Below are positions 9,985 through 19,946 of a DNA stretch of 64,000 nt, piece after piece. Position numbers and translations under genes: made by a program. The stretch lies in assembly GCA_965247355.1 (NCBI GenBank), contig OZ252011.1, positions 2,232,001 to 2,296,000 of the forward strand, written 5' to 3'. The notes beneath the pieces were generated by a model, which saw only the letters and a program-made list of their open reading frames with translations, had not been told where the DNA came from and did not search any database. Numbering within the stretch: position 1 is the first letter of the stretch; every line of letters begins with the position of its first letter. This DNA comes from RHLJ01 sp965247355 (GTDB lineage: Bacteria; Bacteroidota; Rhodothermia; Balneolales; Balneolaceae).

Positions 9985-11031
9985 CTAGAAGAATAACTTT
10001 AGATCTACTATTGTAGTTTGTCCTAAATACTCGAATGGAACCTGTGCAAAATCTACTCCAATTGCAATTCCAGAGTTAGTTTTTAATACAAATCCAGCGC
10101 CGTAAGTAATATGGGAGTCAACCCGATCTCCTAGTAATAAATCTTTGTAGCCACCTCTGACATGGAATTTTACTGTATTAGAGATATAGCTCAATTCAGA
10201 GCCTGAATCAATATTCAAATCATTATCACTAGTTTGCTGTGCTTCTGATAGAATTAACCATTCCAGATTATCCTGCTTAATTACTGGAAGAGATAAACCA
10301 ACTTTGAAGGAAAGAGGTAAATCCCACTGATCCATTTTGACACGACCCAGTACGTTTTCATTATCACCTTCACTGCCTTCATCAATATCGATGAAATATT
10401 CCGAGTTGATACCATCCATCTGCATTTTGCCTCCAAAATTCGAAATAGAGGCACCAATAGTCAATCCATTGAAATAGTTGGTTTTTAGTATAAATCCTAG
10501 ATCAACAGCAAACGTTTCTGCATGCATGTCATATATTTTTTGCTGAATAAACTTTGCTGTTCCTCCAAAATGAAAGGTTTCTGTAAGGTTTTGAGCATAA
10601 GTAACGCCAATACTTAAATCGTTTGCTCCATAGGTAGATCCTGTTCCCTCCTGGAGATCAACAGTTCGAACTTTTTGTCTGCCATAATCAACATAGTTAA
10701 TACCAAACCCAAGGTTCTTGCCTGTTCCCTCTCCTAAAGGAAGAACTAAGCCAGCTCCATATGCTTCTACGTCAACAAATAATTGATTTACGGAAAAGAA
10801 GCCAGAACTTGCAGAGCCTCCTCTATTTTCAAGAGAAATAGCAGAGGGATTCCAAAATAATGCTTCAGCTCCAGAAGTATTTATTGTATTTGCATGTCCA
10901 AGCGCTTGTCCTTTTGCCCCAACCCCCATAGTAAGGAATGGTGCTGCTGAAGTTCCAACTCTACTTTGAGCAAAGAGGTGAGATCCGCCGATCATTGCAA
11001 TCAGGACAAATAATGTAAGTGCTTTTTTCAT
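9985..11031 (-). CDS. PorV/PorQ-family outer-membrane protein
   Basis: 348-residue protein resembling the PorV/PorQ family (UPF0164-like beta-barrels), outer-membrane parts of or adjuncts to the type IX secretion system. Signal peptide MKKALTLFVLIAMIGGSHLFA, then QSRVGTSAAPFLTMGVGAKGQALG, the typical start with a conserved Gly/Ala-rich first strand, followed by ALFWNPSAI, the family's WNPA-like motif. The rest alternates beta strands and ends in the aromatic LKLFF expected of a barrel. The ATG at 11031 gives the best signal peptide; an ATG at 11052, eight bases after the upstream stop, is also possible. It sits between a large secreted protein and the parvulin lipoprotein. PorV shuttles T9SS cargo to its attachment point; whether this copy is a general PorV or a locus-specific paralogue cannot be told here. 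Confidence 0.82.
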   Translation of the reverse strand: MKKALTLFVLIAMIGGSHLFAQSRVGTSAAPFLTMGVGAKGQALGHANTINTSGAEALFWNPSAISLENRGGSASSGFFSVNQLFVDVEAYGAGLVLPLGEGTGKNLGFGINYVDYGRQKVRTVDLQEGTGSTYGANDLSIGVTYAQNLTETFHFGGTAKFIQQKIYDMHAETFAVDLGFILKTNYFNGLTIGASISNFGGKMQMDGINSEYFIDIDEGSEGDNENVLGRVKMDQWDLPLSFKVGLSLPVIKQDNLEWLILSEAQQTSDNDLNIDSGSELSYISNTVKFHVRGGYKDLLLGDRVDSHITYGAGFVLKTNSGIAIGVDFAQVPFEYLGQTTIVDLKLFF

Positions 11032-11059
11032 TGTGTTAAAATTGAATTTCATAAACCAA

Positions 11060-14000
11060 TTATTTAATGATTGCAAATTTACCGGTAAACTCACCGATAT
11101 TAGTAATTGTACCATCTTCTTGTTCGAACTTTCCTTCAACGTGATAGAAATACATACCGTAAGCGACATCCTCATTATTATCAGTCAATAAATCCCATGA
11201 CGCAGAACCATCATTAAATGCTCCTTCATGTTCAATAACTCTAACCAACTCACCTCGTACATTAAAAATCCGAATCGTACAAATTCTTGGAAGGTTGAAA
11301 AACTCAACTTTTCTCTCACCACGTCCAATTGAGTTCGATCGCCTTTCCCATGAAGCTGTTCCAACATATGGATCAGGTGCAACATAGATATCTTTTAACT
11401 CATCTTGAGCTAAGGAATCACTTACTGATCCACTTTGCACACTAAACCTGAAAGTATCACCACTTCTGAACTCTTTTGTAGTGGAGATGTAAATTTTTTC
11501 GCCCGGATCTGGGGGATTGTTACCATCAGGGTCAATAGTAATAGTATATCTGTAAGTATATACACTGGTATTTACCTCTTCAGCAAGAACCAGTTGATCT
11601 CCCGGAGTTAACGTTTCTGACTCATCTGTATCAAGTACGAAGATTTCAGCCGGAATTCCTTTTGTAGTATTTCTTGCGAACACAGGAATGTCTATCCTTG
11701 CAAAGTCTGATCCAAACAAGCGTGGAGGGGTATACACAGAATCTGCAGGATCAACAAAAAGAAACTCGAAATCATTATCCGTTTTCAAGAAATTCTCTTG
11801 TGACCCACCTAACCTTGGAAGGATAAATAGTTCCCAATCTGTGGAAACACCATCCAAATCATTCGGGTTTTGAGAATACATTTCGTTAGAAGTACCAGCA
11901 TTCGACCTATATCCAGTCCTTAACTCATCAAGTTCAGCGGCTAAAGAGTTTGTCATCTCAACCGTGAAACCATCTACTACCTTAGTTGTTGTGGAAAATG
12001 AGGTTTCAGAAATTAATGTACTATCACCAGACGGAGTTTTTAATACTAGCCTGTAATTTTCAGTAAATCGTGCATCACCAAATTCTGGCGGTGCTGCACT
12101 ATCTGTAAATTGAATTTCATAAATGTTCTCATCAATCAATAGCTCTTCATTAATAATTGTAACTGATGCAGATCCTGTCCCTATTCCAGTTGATACATTA
12201 CTTAAATCAGAAGAAGACCCTCCAGCTACAAACCCGGCAGGAGGTGTAGTAGGAACCACTGCTGCGGTATTTGTAGAAGTCCCGGATACAAGTCCCTGTT
12301 GATTTACAGTAACTCTGAATGGGCTTTCCTGAGGATCAATTCCTGGAGCACCACCCTCACCTGGAACACCTTTATCATAAGAAACTAAAGCATAGTAGTA
12401 GGTTTTTCCATTGACCACTTCATCATCTATATATGAAAATGCAAGACCTGTATTTGACCCAAGATTGTATACCGCATCCCCATCTAATACAGTCACATTT
12501 CCACTAATGTCATTATCCAAATCCCATTGTTCTAATGGCTCATAAAATATAGGAGTACCATTTACATCAGTAATTGTACGAGTATCATTGAAAATATTAT
12601 TTGTAGAACGATATAATTTAAACCCTTCAAAGTCATTTTCTTGTAAAAATCTATCATAACTTAGAAGTGCAATGTCATCCCATGAGAGAATAACTCTTTG
12701 ATCAGCAGCGACTGCTGTTAGGTTTGGAGTTATCGGTGGCTGAGCAAAATTATAATCTGCATTATATATACTTTGAACAGTTCTTCTGTTTTTGAAAAAA
12801 TCTTGTTCATCATTACCAAAAATCCAAGCGGTTGAGAAGAAATCCGTTGAGCGTTCATTCGATTCTTCGTTGGCAAGCTCTACAGGTCCTGAAACAAATA
12901 ACAGAAACGGTTCTTCATCTGCTAAAGGACTTACTAGTGGTGGCTGATCCGGATCTTCGAATAAATTCTCTTCTATTTTCCCCCATAACCAAGTATCATC
13001 CCGAAGATTATCTCCTGATTCGTATTCGGGTCGGGTTCCTAAATCAAAACCAGTAAGACCAATTTGATCAGATTCATCAACATCTAGTTGGTTATAGTTC
13101 GGCTCACCATCAGTAGGTATGCCATCCCCCTCACCGGCATCAGGCCCTGGGTATCCAAAATCAAGGTCTCCTAGGCCATCTCTACCTACATCATTATTTA
13201 AAGATTCTCCATCATCACGCAAACCATTACCATTTGCATCTTCAAAACCGACCCAATCTAAATTTTCATCTGTTGTATACCATAAGCCTTCCTGATAAGC
13301 AGGTCGATCCTCTATAGCTTCTCCGTAAAACTCTTCAAAATCTTCGCGTATGTAATTTGCATCAACATAGGCATCTATTTCTTCCTGAGAACTAAGTACC
13401 AGGTAATTATTATCAAATCTCGACTCATCTGTTATTCCATCAACATCATCATCAATACCATTTAAATCATTCGCAGGAGATTCCAGAAAAGCAAAACCTG
13501 TGTAACCAAGATCATATGTTCCTTGTCCTGCAAAAGTCGGTTCTCCGATTCCATCCCTGTCCCAACCGTAGACTACATCAAGGACGGGATCAAAATTGGC
13601 GTTATCATCAGCCTCTTCAAAACCTAGCCCATAATCAACAATCTGAGCAAAATATAAGCTATCCTGTTTGTAGTCACCTTTGTTTGTGATTCTGTAAATA
13701 AGAAAGGCGGTATCTTCAGCAAGTACATTCGCCCATTGGAAAATACGAACCTGCATTTGCATCGCAAGACCACCAATCGTTGAATCGATATCGCTTGGAT
13801 GATATACTCCAAATTCACTATGAGGACCTGTTTCTTCTATTCCAAATGCGTATTCCAAATCAGAAAAATCATCCATTACATAAAAGGATTCTAAATCGGC
13901 ACTTGCAAACCTACCATCCCTACCGTTCCAAGTATCAGGCCAACCCGGATCTTCTTCATTTAGTCTATCGGGCCAAAAAGCAGGCCAGGAACTGTCATCG

Positions 14001-14482
14001 TTCGATAAGGCAGGAACTGGTTCTGCTTGCAGCAAATCGTTAACTCTGTCCCTGTTGTTAAATCCAGGAATTGGTAGCCAGCCATAAATATCTCCGGTTC
14101 TTGGACTTTGCCTCAGACCAGCTTGCCTGTAATGGATACTTAGCGGGTTGAGGATGGTATCCGTAGTAGCTGTAAAATAGGGTGCTACATCTGGACTGGT
14201 TCTGTTTCCAACTACCTTACCAGCAACAACAACTCCTACACCATCAATATGCCTACCACCGATATCTCTTGGCCAAACTCCCCATGGAATATCCATCCAT
14301 CTGGAAAGCTCACCATGATTTCGGAAATTCGTTTGTATAAGGTTACCATCAAGTACCCCTCTTGCTATTGAATTTTCGTTACCCCTGTAAATTACTCCAT
14401 TTGCTGAATCGGGGACTGATTGAGCTATTGCACTACTGCTTACAATTAAAGCTAAAAAGAGTATTGAGAAAATTTTATTCAT
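11060..14482 (-). CDS. Large secreted EF-hand/FN3-containing protein, TonB-receptor associated
   Basis: About 1140 residues, not a family I can name. Signal peptide MNKIFSILFLALIVSSSAIAQ (ATG 14482; ATGs at 14491 and 14515 are alternatives). The N-terminal half is acidic and Asp/Asn-rich, with calcium-loop sequences: DLNGIDDDVDGITDES, and DANGNGLRDDGE near residues 411-422, which fits the 12-residue EF-hand loop at every liganding position. An FN3-like domain starts near residue 580 (NLTAVAADQRVILSWDD) and is followed by a Thr/Ser/Gly linker. The C-terminus (RIFNVRGELVRVIEHEG then GMYFYHVEG) resembles the FlgD/T9SS Ig-like sorting fold but lacks the QNYPNPFNP hallmark. It lies between a TonB receptor and a PorV-like gene, a position where Bacteroidota often have a SusD lipoprotein; a surface partner of the receptor is inference. 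Confidence 0.75.
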   Translation of the reverse strand: MNKIFSILFLALIVSSSAIAQSVPDSANGVIYRGNENSIARGVLDGNLIQTNFRNHGELSRWMDIPWGVWPRDIGGRHIDGVGVVVAGKVVGNRTSPDVAPYFTATTDTILNPLSIHYRQAGLRQSPRTGDIYGWLPIPGFNNRDRVNDLLQAEPVPALSNDDSSWPAFWPDRLNEEDPGWPDTWNGRDGRFASADLESFYVMDDFSDLEYAFGIEETGPHSEFGVYHPSDIDSTIGGLAMQMQVRIFQWANVLAEDTAFLIYRITNKGDYKQDSLYFAQIVDYGLGFEEADDNANFDPVLDVVYGWDRDGIGEPTFAGQGTYDLGYTGFAFLESPANDLNGIDDDVDGITDESRFDNNYLVLSSQEEIDAYVDANYIREDFEEFYGEAIEDRPAYQEGLWYTTDENLDWVGFEDANGNGLRDDGESLNNDVGRDGLGDLDFGYPGPDAGEGDGIPTDGEPNYNQLDVDESDQIGLTGFDLGTRPEYESGDNLRDDTWLWGKIEENLFEDPDQPPLVSPLADEEPFLLFVSGPVELANEESNERSTDFFSTAWIFGNDEQDFFKNRRTVQSIYNADYNFAQPPITPNLTAVAADQRVILSWDDIALLSYDRFLQENDFEGFKLYRSTNNIFNDTRTITDVNGTPIFYEPLEQWDLDNDISGNVTVLDGDAVYNLGSNTGLAFSYIDDEVVNGKTYYYALVSYDKGVPGEGGAPGIDPQESPFRVTVNQQGLVSGTSTNTAAVVPTTPPAGFVAGGSSSDLSNVSTGIGTGSASVTIINEELLIDENIYEIQFTDSAAPPEFGDARFTENYRLVLKTPSGDSTLISETSFSTTTKVVDGFTVEMTNSLAAELDELRTGYRSNAGTSNEMYSQNPNDLDGVSTDWELFILPRLGGSQENFLKTDNDFEFLFVDPADSVYTPPRLFGSDFARIDIPVFARNTTKGIPAEIFVLDTDESETLTPGDQLVLAEEVNTSVYTYRYTITIDPDGNNPPDPGEKIYISTTKEFRSGDTFRFSVQSGSVSDSLAQDELKDIYVAPDPYVGTASWERRSNSIGRGERKVEFFNLPRICTIRIFNVRGELVRVIEHEGAFNDGSASWDLLTDNNEDVAYGMYFYHVEGKFEQEDGTITNIGEFTGKFAIIK

Positions 14483-14520
14483 ATTCCGCATATAAAAATT
14501 CTTTGAACTATTCATTCGAT

Positions 14521-17304
14521 TTAAAATTTCAAGCTTAATCCTACCCTTACTGATCTTGGATTTCCTAACCTTTCGGGATTAAGAAACCATTCTGTAAGAG
14601 TGTTCAGGCCAACCGGTTCTGCACCATCTTCTAGCCTTCTTGCTAACTCTGAAGATTCTGTTGCCAATCCTGTATCAGAATAAATTCCAAATTCAGGAGT
14701 GTTATCAAATACATTGTTTACCTGTACAAATAACTCAATATCCTGCTTCAACACCTTTGGCTTATAGAATGCACGTGCATTAGAATTAAACCAGGCAGGT
14801 GAGTCTGCATTGTTAGGTATATTAGATTGCCTGAACTCTCTTTGAGAAGTATATGGGCTACCTGATTGCAGAGTATTAATAAACGAAATGGTCAAACCAT
14901 AAGGGCTATTCCAGGTAATTGTATTATTAAGAACATTTCTTCTATCCCAGTTTAATCTGTTTATTCGAATAACAGGATCCTGACCATTTAGAGCCCTTTG
15001 TAAAGTTTCTTGTGGATCTGATGCTGAACCATTAGCAAATTGAAGGGTATAATCTATCGTCCAACTTATTGGCCCTGCCCCTCTCTCATATAGAGAAACA
15101 GTTAAACCTTTTACTGTACCATAATCTAAGTTGACAAGCTGTGCCGTATACTGTCCATTGAAGTTCCTAAAGAACTCTAAACCTGAAAGATTTCTGATAT
15201 CTTTTGAAAAGAGAGTCAAATCCATTCCAAGTGTTTCAGATAGCCCTTGCTGTAGTCCCACCTCAAAAGAAAGTGTTCTTTCCGGTTTAAGCGAAGCATT
15301 TCCATAAGTAATACTAGCGCTAGCTGGATTCGCTTCAAATTCATTATTTTGGTAAAGCAGACTCAACTGAGGTGTTTGGAAAAATAACCCAGCTGAGAAT
15401 CTCATAACCCCAGTTTCTGAAATCGGAAATGCAATACCTAATCTCGGGCTTAACTGAAAAGTGTCTTCAGCATCAAGCCTGTTAGAAATTGAATCACCTT
15501 CTGCCTCAGTACTAACATCAGCTATAATCTCGCTAGCTCCCTGAGAAATGTCTCTTACCGTAACAAAATCTGGTTGAAAATAATCGAAACGAAGTCCTGC
15601 ATTCACAATTAAGTTTTCGAATTCTAGCTTAACTTGTGAATAACCTGCGGCTTCATACGGGGAGACCTCCAAAGAGGAATTTGCGTAAATACTATTTGAT
15701 CTGATTGCCGGCTGATTTCCAGTCTTAGTTATCCCAAAGTTTTCGTTGTCAAGTGAATGGAACCTTGCTGAAAGTCCTGTCTTAAAAAGAACCACACTAT
15801 TAATCTGAGAAGTGAAATCGGTAACTATGGTATGTGAAGAAGTAATACCCTCATTTGAATTTAAATCATTACCTCCAACATTAAATGCAAACTGTCCTTG
15901 CTGGGCTCCAAAGTTGGGATTAACATAACGCTGATCTAGCTCAGTTGAATTGGCATCACTGTATAAATAGCTCTCCCCCTGATCATACAAGTAACTGTAA
16001 GATAGATTGGCAAAAGAATTTTGTCCTATTGAATATCTCAGACCTACAATATGATTTTGTGAGAAATTGTAATACTTATTAATACCTCTTGGCACATACT
16101 TTAACTGCGCATTACTTCCTCTACCATCTTGCTTCTGAAGAAACAAATTATAGTCTAGTTTGAGTTTACTTGTTAATTGATAAACAAATGATGTATTAAG
16201 AGAGTATCTGTCATAATAGTTAATACCTACAATATCACCACTCCCTGTAGATTCAAGCAACCAGGTTTCTTTTCCACCTGAACCAGCTAATCCCTGTACA
16301 AGACTACCACCTTCCGTGAATGAGATTTGTTGATCTCCGGGAGAAAAAAGATCCCTACCTATTTGTAAGCCTGGGTCAGAAACATATCTCAACGTTGCCT
16401 GAATCCCTAATTTATCCTTAATAATTGGACCTCCAACAGAAAATTGAACATCTCTATTCCCAAACGTTTCATAGGCTTCTGTATAGCTAATCTCTTCATT
16501 AGTAAAATCGTCGATAGTCAGAAAAGATCCCGGACCCGTTGTTCTGTTAACTAACTCTATTTTTCTGTTACTAAACACGGTACCCGCATACCCTAAAAAG
16601 TTCGCGGTCCACTCGTTAGATACTCCTTTGGTCACTATATTGACAACTCCACTTAAGGCTTGTCCATATTCTGCATTAAAAACACCACTAATTACTTCGA
16701 GACTAGAAACCATATTTTGTTCTACCTCAAAAGCTGCATTATTATTGAATGCATTATTTATTGGGACACCATTCACAAGGTATGCAACTTCACCAATTCT
16801 ACCTCCTCTAAAGTGTCCGTCAACAACTCCAGCCTGTTGGTTTACTGCTTCGTTTAAACTTACTATAGGTAAATCTTCTAATTGCTCTGAACTTACATAT
16901 GCCGTAGTAGTAGTACGGTCTTTTTCTACAATAGGGCGCTCAGCAGTTACTACAATCTCCTGCCCTTCAATTACTTCTTCTCTTAATGTGACATCTATTT
17001 CTGTTGTTCGATCTAGACGAATCTCTACTTCTTCAACTTTAGTAGTAGCAAAACCAATATACCTAAACTCTAAAACATAGGTGCCTGCCTCTAGATTTAT
17101 TATGGAATAGTCACCATTCAAATCTGTTAATACACCTCGTGTTGTACCTTCAATTATAACCTGTACACCAATTAATGGCTCCCCAGATTCATCTATAACC
17201 GTACCACTTACCTTACCTTTAGATTGGGCAAATATTGCTGTACTGGTTAACAATATTACTAGTAGTGAGGGGATTGCATACTTCGATAAGAATAGTTTAA
17301 TCAT
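14521..17304 (-). CDS. TonB-dependent receptor with carboxypeptidase-regulatory-like N-domain
   Basis: 927-residue outer-membrane active transporter. Signal peptide MIKLFLSKYAIPSLLVILLT to IFAQ (ATG 17304 chosen over ATG 17328, which only adds eight residues). Residues about 29-110 form a CarboxypepD_reg-like beta-sandwich (KVSGTVIDESGEPLIGVQV, YVLEFRYIGF). The plug follows at about 115-235 (LEDLPIVSLNEAVNQQAG, VAYLVNGVPINNAF, YGQALSGVVNIVTKG), then a 22-strand-type barrel ending RSVRVGLSLKF with terminal Phe. There is no SusD gene beside it; the next gene is the EF-hand/FN3 giant. A strong hairpin separates it from the upstream T9SS-tailed protein. Substrate cannot be read from sequence; the LacI regulator and carbohydrate-binding protein upstream suggest a sugar or glycan. 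Confidence 0.92.
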   Translation of the reverse strand: MIKLFLSKYAIPSLLVILLTSTAIFAQSKGKVSGTVIDESGEPLIGVQVIIEGTTRGVLTDLNGDYSIINLEAGTYVLEFRYIGFATTKVEEVEIRLDRTTEIDVTLREEVIEGQEIVVTAERPIVEKDRTTTTAYVSSEQLEDLPIVSLNEAVNQQAGVVDGHFRGGRIGEVAYLVNGVPINNAFNNNAAFEVEQNMVSSLEVISGVFNAEYGQALSGVVNIVTKGVSNEWTANFLGYAGTVFSNRKIELVNRTTGPGSFLTIDDFTNEEISYTEAYETFGNRDVQFSVGGPIIKDKLGIQATLRYVSDPGLQIGRDLFSPGDQQISFTEGGSLVQGLAGSGGKETWLLESTGSGDIVGINYYDRYSLNTSFVYQLTSKLKLDYNLFLQKQDGRGSNAQLKYVPRGINKYYNFSQNHIVGLRYSIGQNSFANLSYSYLYDQGESYLYSDANSTELDQRYVNPNFGAQQGQFAFNVGGNDLNSNEGITSSHTIVTDFTSQINSVVLFKTGLSARFHSLDNENFGITKTGNQPAIRSNSIYANSSLEVSPYEAAGYSQVKLEFENLIVNAGLRFDYFQPDFVTVRDISQGASEIIADVSTEAEGDSISNRLDAEDTFQLSPRLGIAFPISETGVMRFSAGLFFQTPQLSLLYQNNEFEANPASASITYGNASLKPERTLSFEVGLQQGLSETLGMDLTLFSKDIRNLSGLEFFRNFNGQYTAQLVNLDYGTVKGLTVSLYERGAGPISWTIDYTLQFANGSASDPQETLQRALNGQDPVIRINRLNWDRRNVLNNTITWNSPYGLTISFINTLQSGSPYTSQREFRQSNIPNNADSPAWFNSNARAFYKPKVLKQDIELFVQVNNVFDNTPEFGIYSDTGLATESSELARRLEDGAEPVGLNTLTEWFLNPERLGNPRSVRVGLSLKF

Positions 17305-17319
17305 AGCTAAGAAATTTAA

Positions 17320-17351
17320 TTCGGGCACAATACAAGTATACTGTGCCCGAA
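17320..17351 (-). terminator. Strong hairpin between carbohydrate-binding gene and TonB receptor gene
   Basis: Perfect 10-bp inverted repeat: TTCGGGCACA at 17320-17329 and TGTGCCCGAA at 17342-17351, 12-nt loop. On the minus strand it lies 26 bases after the upstream stop and is followed by TTAAATTTCTTAG. It may act as a full or partial terminator, or protect the upstream message and so set the ratio of secreted protein to receptor. Confidence 0.6.
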
Positions 17352-17377
17352 ATTATTTAAATAAAATCAGTCCCTGC

Positions 17378-19801
17378 TTATTTGATAAGCATCATTTTTC
17401 TAGACTGAGTAAATGACTCTGTACTAATACGGTACACATACAATCCTGAAGCCAGGCTTGAAGCATCAAACTTATGGCTGTGAGAACCAGCACTTAGTTT
17501 TTGGTTCTGTAGTATTGTAGCAACTTTTTGCCCTAGTAGGTTATAAACCTCTAGTGTAACGTTACTAGATGTACCTAGTTTGAATGAAATATTAGTAGTA
17601 GGGTTGAAAGGGTTTGGATAGTTTTGGTCGAGTGAAAACTCATTAACTCTATATTGCCCTTCATCTTCGCTCGAAAGTGGAACAGCATTCGCTCCTACCA
17701 TCGCAACAGTTTCCCATTTTGCAGGCGTATTCCACCATGTGTCATCACCACCTTTTCTTGACCATCCAACCTGAGTGTCTCTGGTTGTAGCATCAGCATC
17801 ATTGATCGTCCAGTTAAAAGGAACAGTAGTTACTTCCTCACCTGTTGGTAAATTAAAGCTTGCTGCATCTGGGTTATATGTTGTAAATGCATTCGTTTGA
17901 ACAATAGAAAGCAATCTATACATTCCAGTCGTACTAGCATCTCCTATTGTTGCAGAGTTGTTAACATTATCCACATCAAAGGTACCGCCTCCGCCGTCAT
18001 TAGCATGCATATAATTAGCTGTATCTGCTCTTATACCAGCTCGAAGTTGATAATCAGGCTCGTCTCCACGCAAGAAGTCTTGGTGGTCTGATCCATTAAT
18101 AAATGATTCAGGAGAATAAGCACCAATACCCATTTCCCAGCTATCATAATTCCAACCACCGCCACCAGCAGTCGCTCTTGGTGTTGGCACTAATACGTCA
18201 TCAGTAATTTCAGCATATATGAATAAATACGCGGTAGCAGGATCGAAACCAATCCACATTTTACCGGAAATATCAGCGTCATTATCTCCACCGCTTCCGT
18301 TTTCTATGATTTTACGACCACTAGCTTCGCTAATTTCAAATGGTTTGTAACCATCAGGGAAGAAACCTGCTAATACAGAAGCCTCAGGTATTGTTTCAGC
18401 ATCAATTGCGTCAAAAATTGCATCTGCTGCAGTTGTTGAAACTTCAACCATGTAGTTTTCAGCAGTTGTCATACCTGTTTCAATTGAACTAACAGTAATC
18501 TCACTAGCAGATCCATTTTCTGATTTTGCAACTACACCATAATGTGCTGTGAAATCAGTTGCCAGACTTGGATGAGGGGCAGGAGTTGAGTGCTGAAATG
18601 TCAATCCTTCACCAGCAAGAAAAGAACCTACTAAGGTTGCTCCCTCCGTTGAAGTAAATGCAGAGTCTGCAAAATACACATCGTATTCAAAGCCTCCTTC
18701 CATTCCATCAGCAGTTATTGTAACTACTCCATCAGTTGTAGATAAACTAAAATTTGGAGCATCTGGTGCAACTTCACGTACTCTTCGCACAATCACATTA
18801 TCGAACCAAACAGAAGCAGTATCAGCAGAAACTTCAAAACCAATCTTCATCATAGGAAAGTTTCGTTCCGCATCAATGATTAGAGAGTAAGTCTTCATAG
18901 TATCATCAAGCGTAACTTGAGGTCCAAAATTTGTCCAATCTGCACCTGAACCAAGATCAGAACCATTATTTCCAAAAAATACTTGAATATTTTTTGCATC
19001 AACTGTTGTTCTTGCTTGAAACTCCATGTAATAAGGTCCGGCATAAATAGAATCAATCTGTACAGTATCCAGCTCTTGATACCATTGAATATCATAGCTA
19101 TTTACTAAGTTTGCCATTTCAGAGATTTTCACAGCCCCATTATCGATAGAAAATGTCGCTGTTGCATCATTAACCTGTGTCCAGGCAGTACTTAAAGAAT
19201 CCTCTCCAATTACAAGCTCACCATCTATAAGAATGTTATCTTCTACTCGTCTTAGACTGATATTGTCAAGATAAAGATCTGATGTATCACCTGATACTTC
19301 AAAGCCTAATCTCATGGCATCCCAAACTTGCTCAACATTGGTAGTCAGAGTGTATCTCTGAGTCTCGTTAGTAACAGTAACATCTCCGTCAGAACCTGGC
19401 TGCCAGTAACGTGCCCAGTCTCCACCAACCTGCCCTAAAAATACATGAAATGTTTTTGTAGGAAGTTCAGAACGGGCATCAAAAGAGACTTCGAAATTAC
19501 CACCTTTTGCCAATTCAGCGATATCTTCTGCACTTAAATTCTGATTTACCTGAAAGTCATAAATATTTGTAGTTTCAGCAATGTCAGTGATGGCAAGCTC
19601 ACCGTTCACTATAGCTGTTGCACCATTATCGCCACCTTCAACATTCCAGTTTGCTGTTAATGTATCAGCAGGAAAATCTCCGTCGTCGATAAGCTCTGTT
19701 CCTATCAAAGTGTTTTGAGAATAGGCCGTACTAGTAAAAATAACGGTCAGCATTATCATAAAAGTAAATGATGCCAACTGCTTTATAGTAGCTTTAATCA
19801 T
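17378..19801 (-). CDS. Secreted multi-domain carbohydrate-binding protein with T9SS sorting tail
   Basis: 807 residues. Signal peptide to about residue 29 (LTVIFTSTAYSQ). Two related beta-sandwich modules follow, each with a CBM_4_9-like pattern and ending in LYLDNISLRRV and VWFDNVIVRRV (about residues 30-185 and 190-345). A short FN3-like piece follows, then a region at about 460-710 resembling family-9-type carbohydrate-binding domains (ISGKMWIGFDPATAYLFIYAE, YDSWEMGIG). The last 88 residues are a classic T9SS type A tail (SLDQNYPNPFNPTTNISF, ending SRKMMLIK). No catalytic module is evident. It should be exported to the cell surface or medium and bind polysaccharide, feeding the TonB receptor encoded next. 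It is the first minus-strand gene after the divergent LacI regulator, whose operators probably control it. Domain names are from pattern recognition only. Confidence 0.82.
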   Translation of the reverse strand: MIKATIKQLASFTFMIMLTVIFTSTAYSQNTLIGTELIDDGDFPADTLTANWNVEGGDNGATAIVNGELAITDIAETTNIYDFQVNQNLSAEDIAELAKGGNFEVSFDARSELPTKTFHVFLGQVGGDWARYWQPGSDGDVTVTNETQRYTLTTNVEQVWDAMRLGFEVSGDTSDLYLDNISLRRVEDNILIDGELVIGEDSLSTAWTQVNDATATFSIDNGAVKISEMANLVNSYDIQWYQELDTVQIDSIYAGPYYMEFQARTTVDAKNIQVFFGNNGSDLGSGADWTNFGPQVTLDDTMKTYSLIIDAERNFPMMKIGFEVSADTASVWFDNVIVRRVREVAPDAPNFSLSTTDGVVTITADGMEGGFEYDVYFADSAFTSTEGATLVGSFLAGEGLTFQHSTPAPHPSLATDFTAHYGVVAKSENGSASEITVSSIETGMTTAENYMVEVSTTAADAIFDAIDAETIPEASVLAGFFPDGYKPFEISEASGRKIIENGSGGDNDADISGKMWIGFDPATAYLFIYAEITDDVLVPTPRATAGGGGWNYDSWEMGIGAYSPESFINGSDHQDFLRGDEPDYQLRAGIRADTANYMHANDGGGGTFDVDNVNNSATIGDASTTGMYRLLSIVQTNAFTTYNPDAASFNLPTGEEVTTVPFNWTINDADATTRDTQVGWSRKGGDDTWWNTPAKWETVAMVGANAVPLSSEDEGQYRVNEFSLDQNYPNPFNPTTNISFKLGTSSNVTLEVYNLLGQKVATILQNQKLSAGSHSHKFDASSLASGLYVYRISTESFTQSRKMMLIK

Positions 19802-19946
19802 GTTTTGTCCTAAGTTTATTACAATTAATTTTTATGGTCATTTAACATTTTGGATATGTTTACATAACAATTCCAATCTGCAAAACCATTTGTCTATTTT
19901 ATAGAAACCCTTCCAAAGAAACAACACCGAATAGTTAAAATTTTCA

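Noticed and set aside
10890..10915. AAGCGCTT in the PorV-like gene, same core as the LacI operators
   Set aside because: It is inside a coding region with no promoter nearby; a chance match is more likely.
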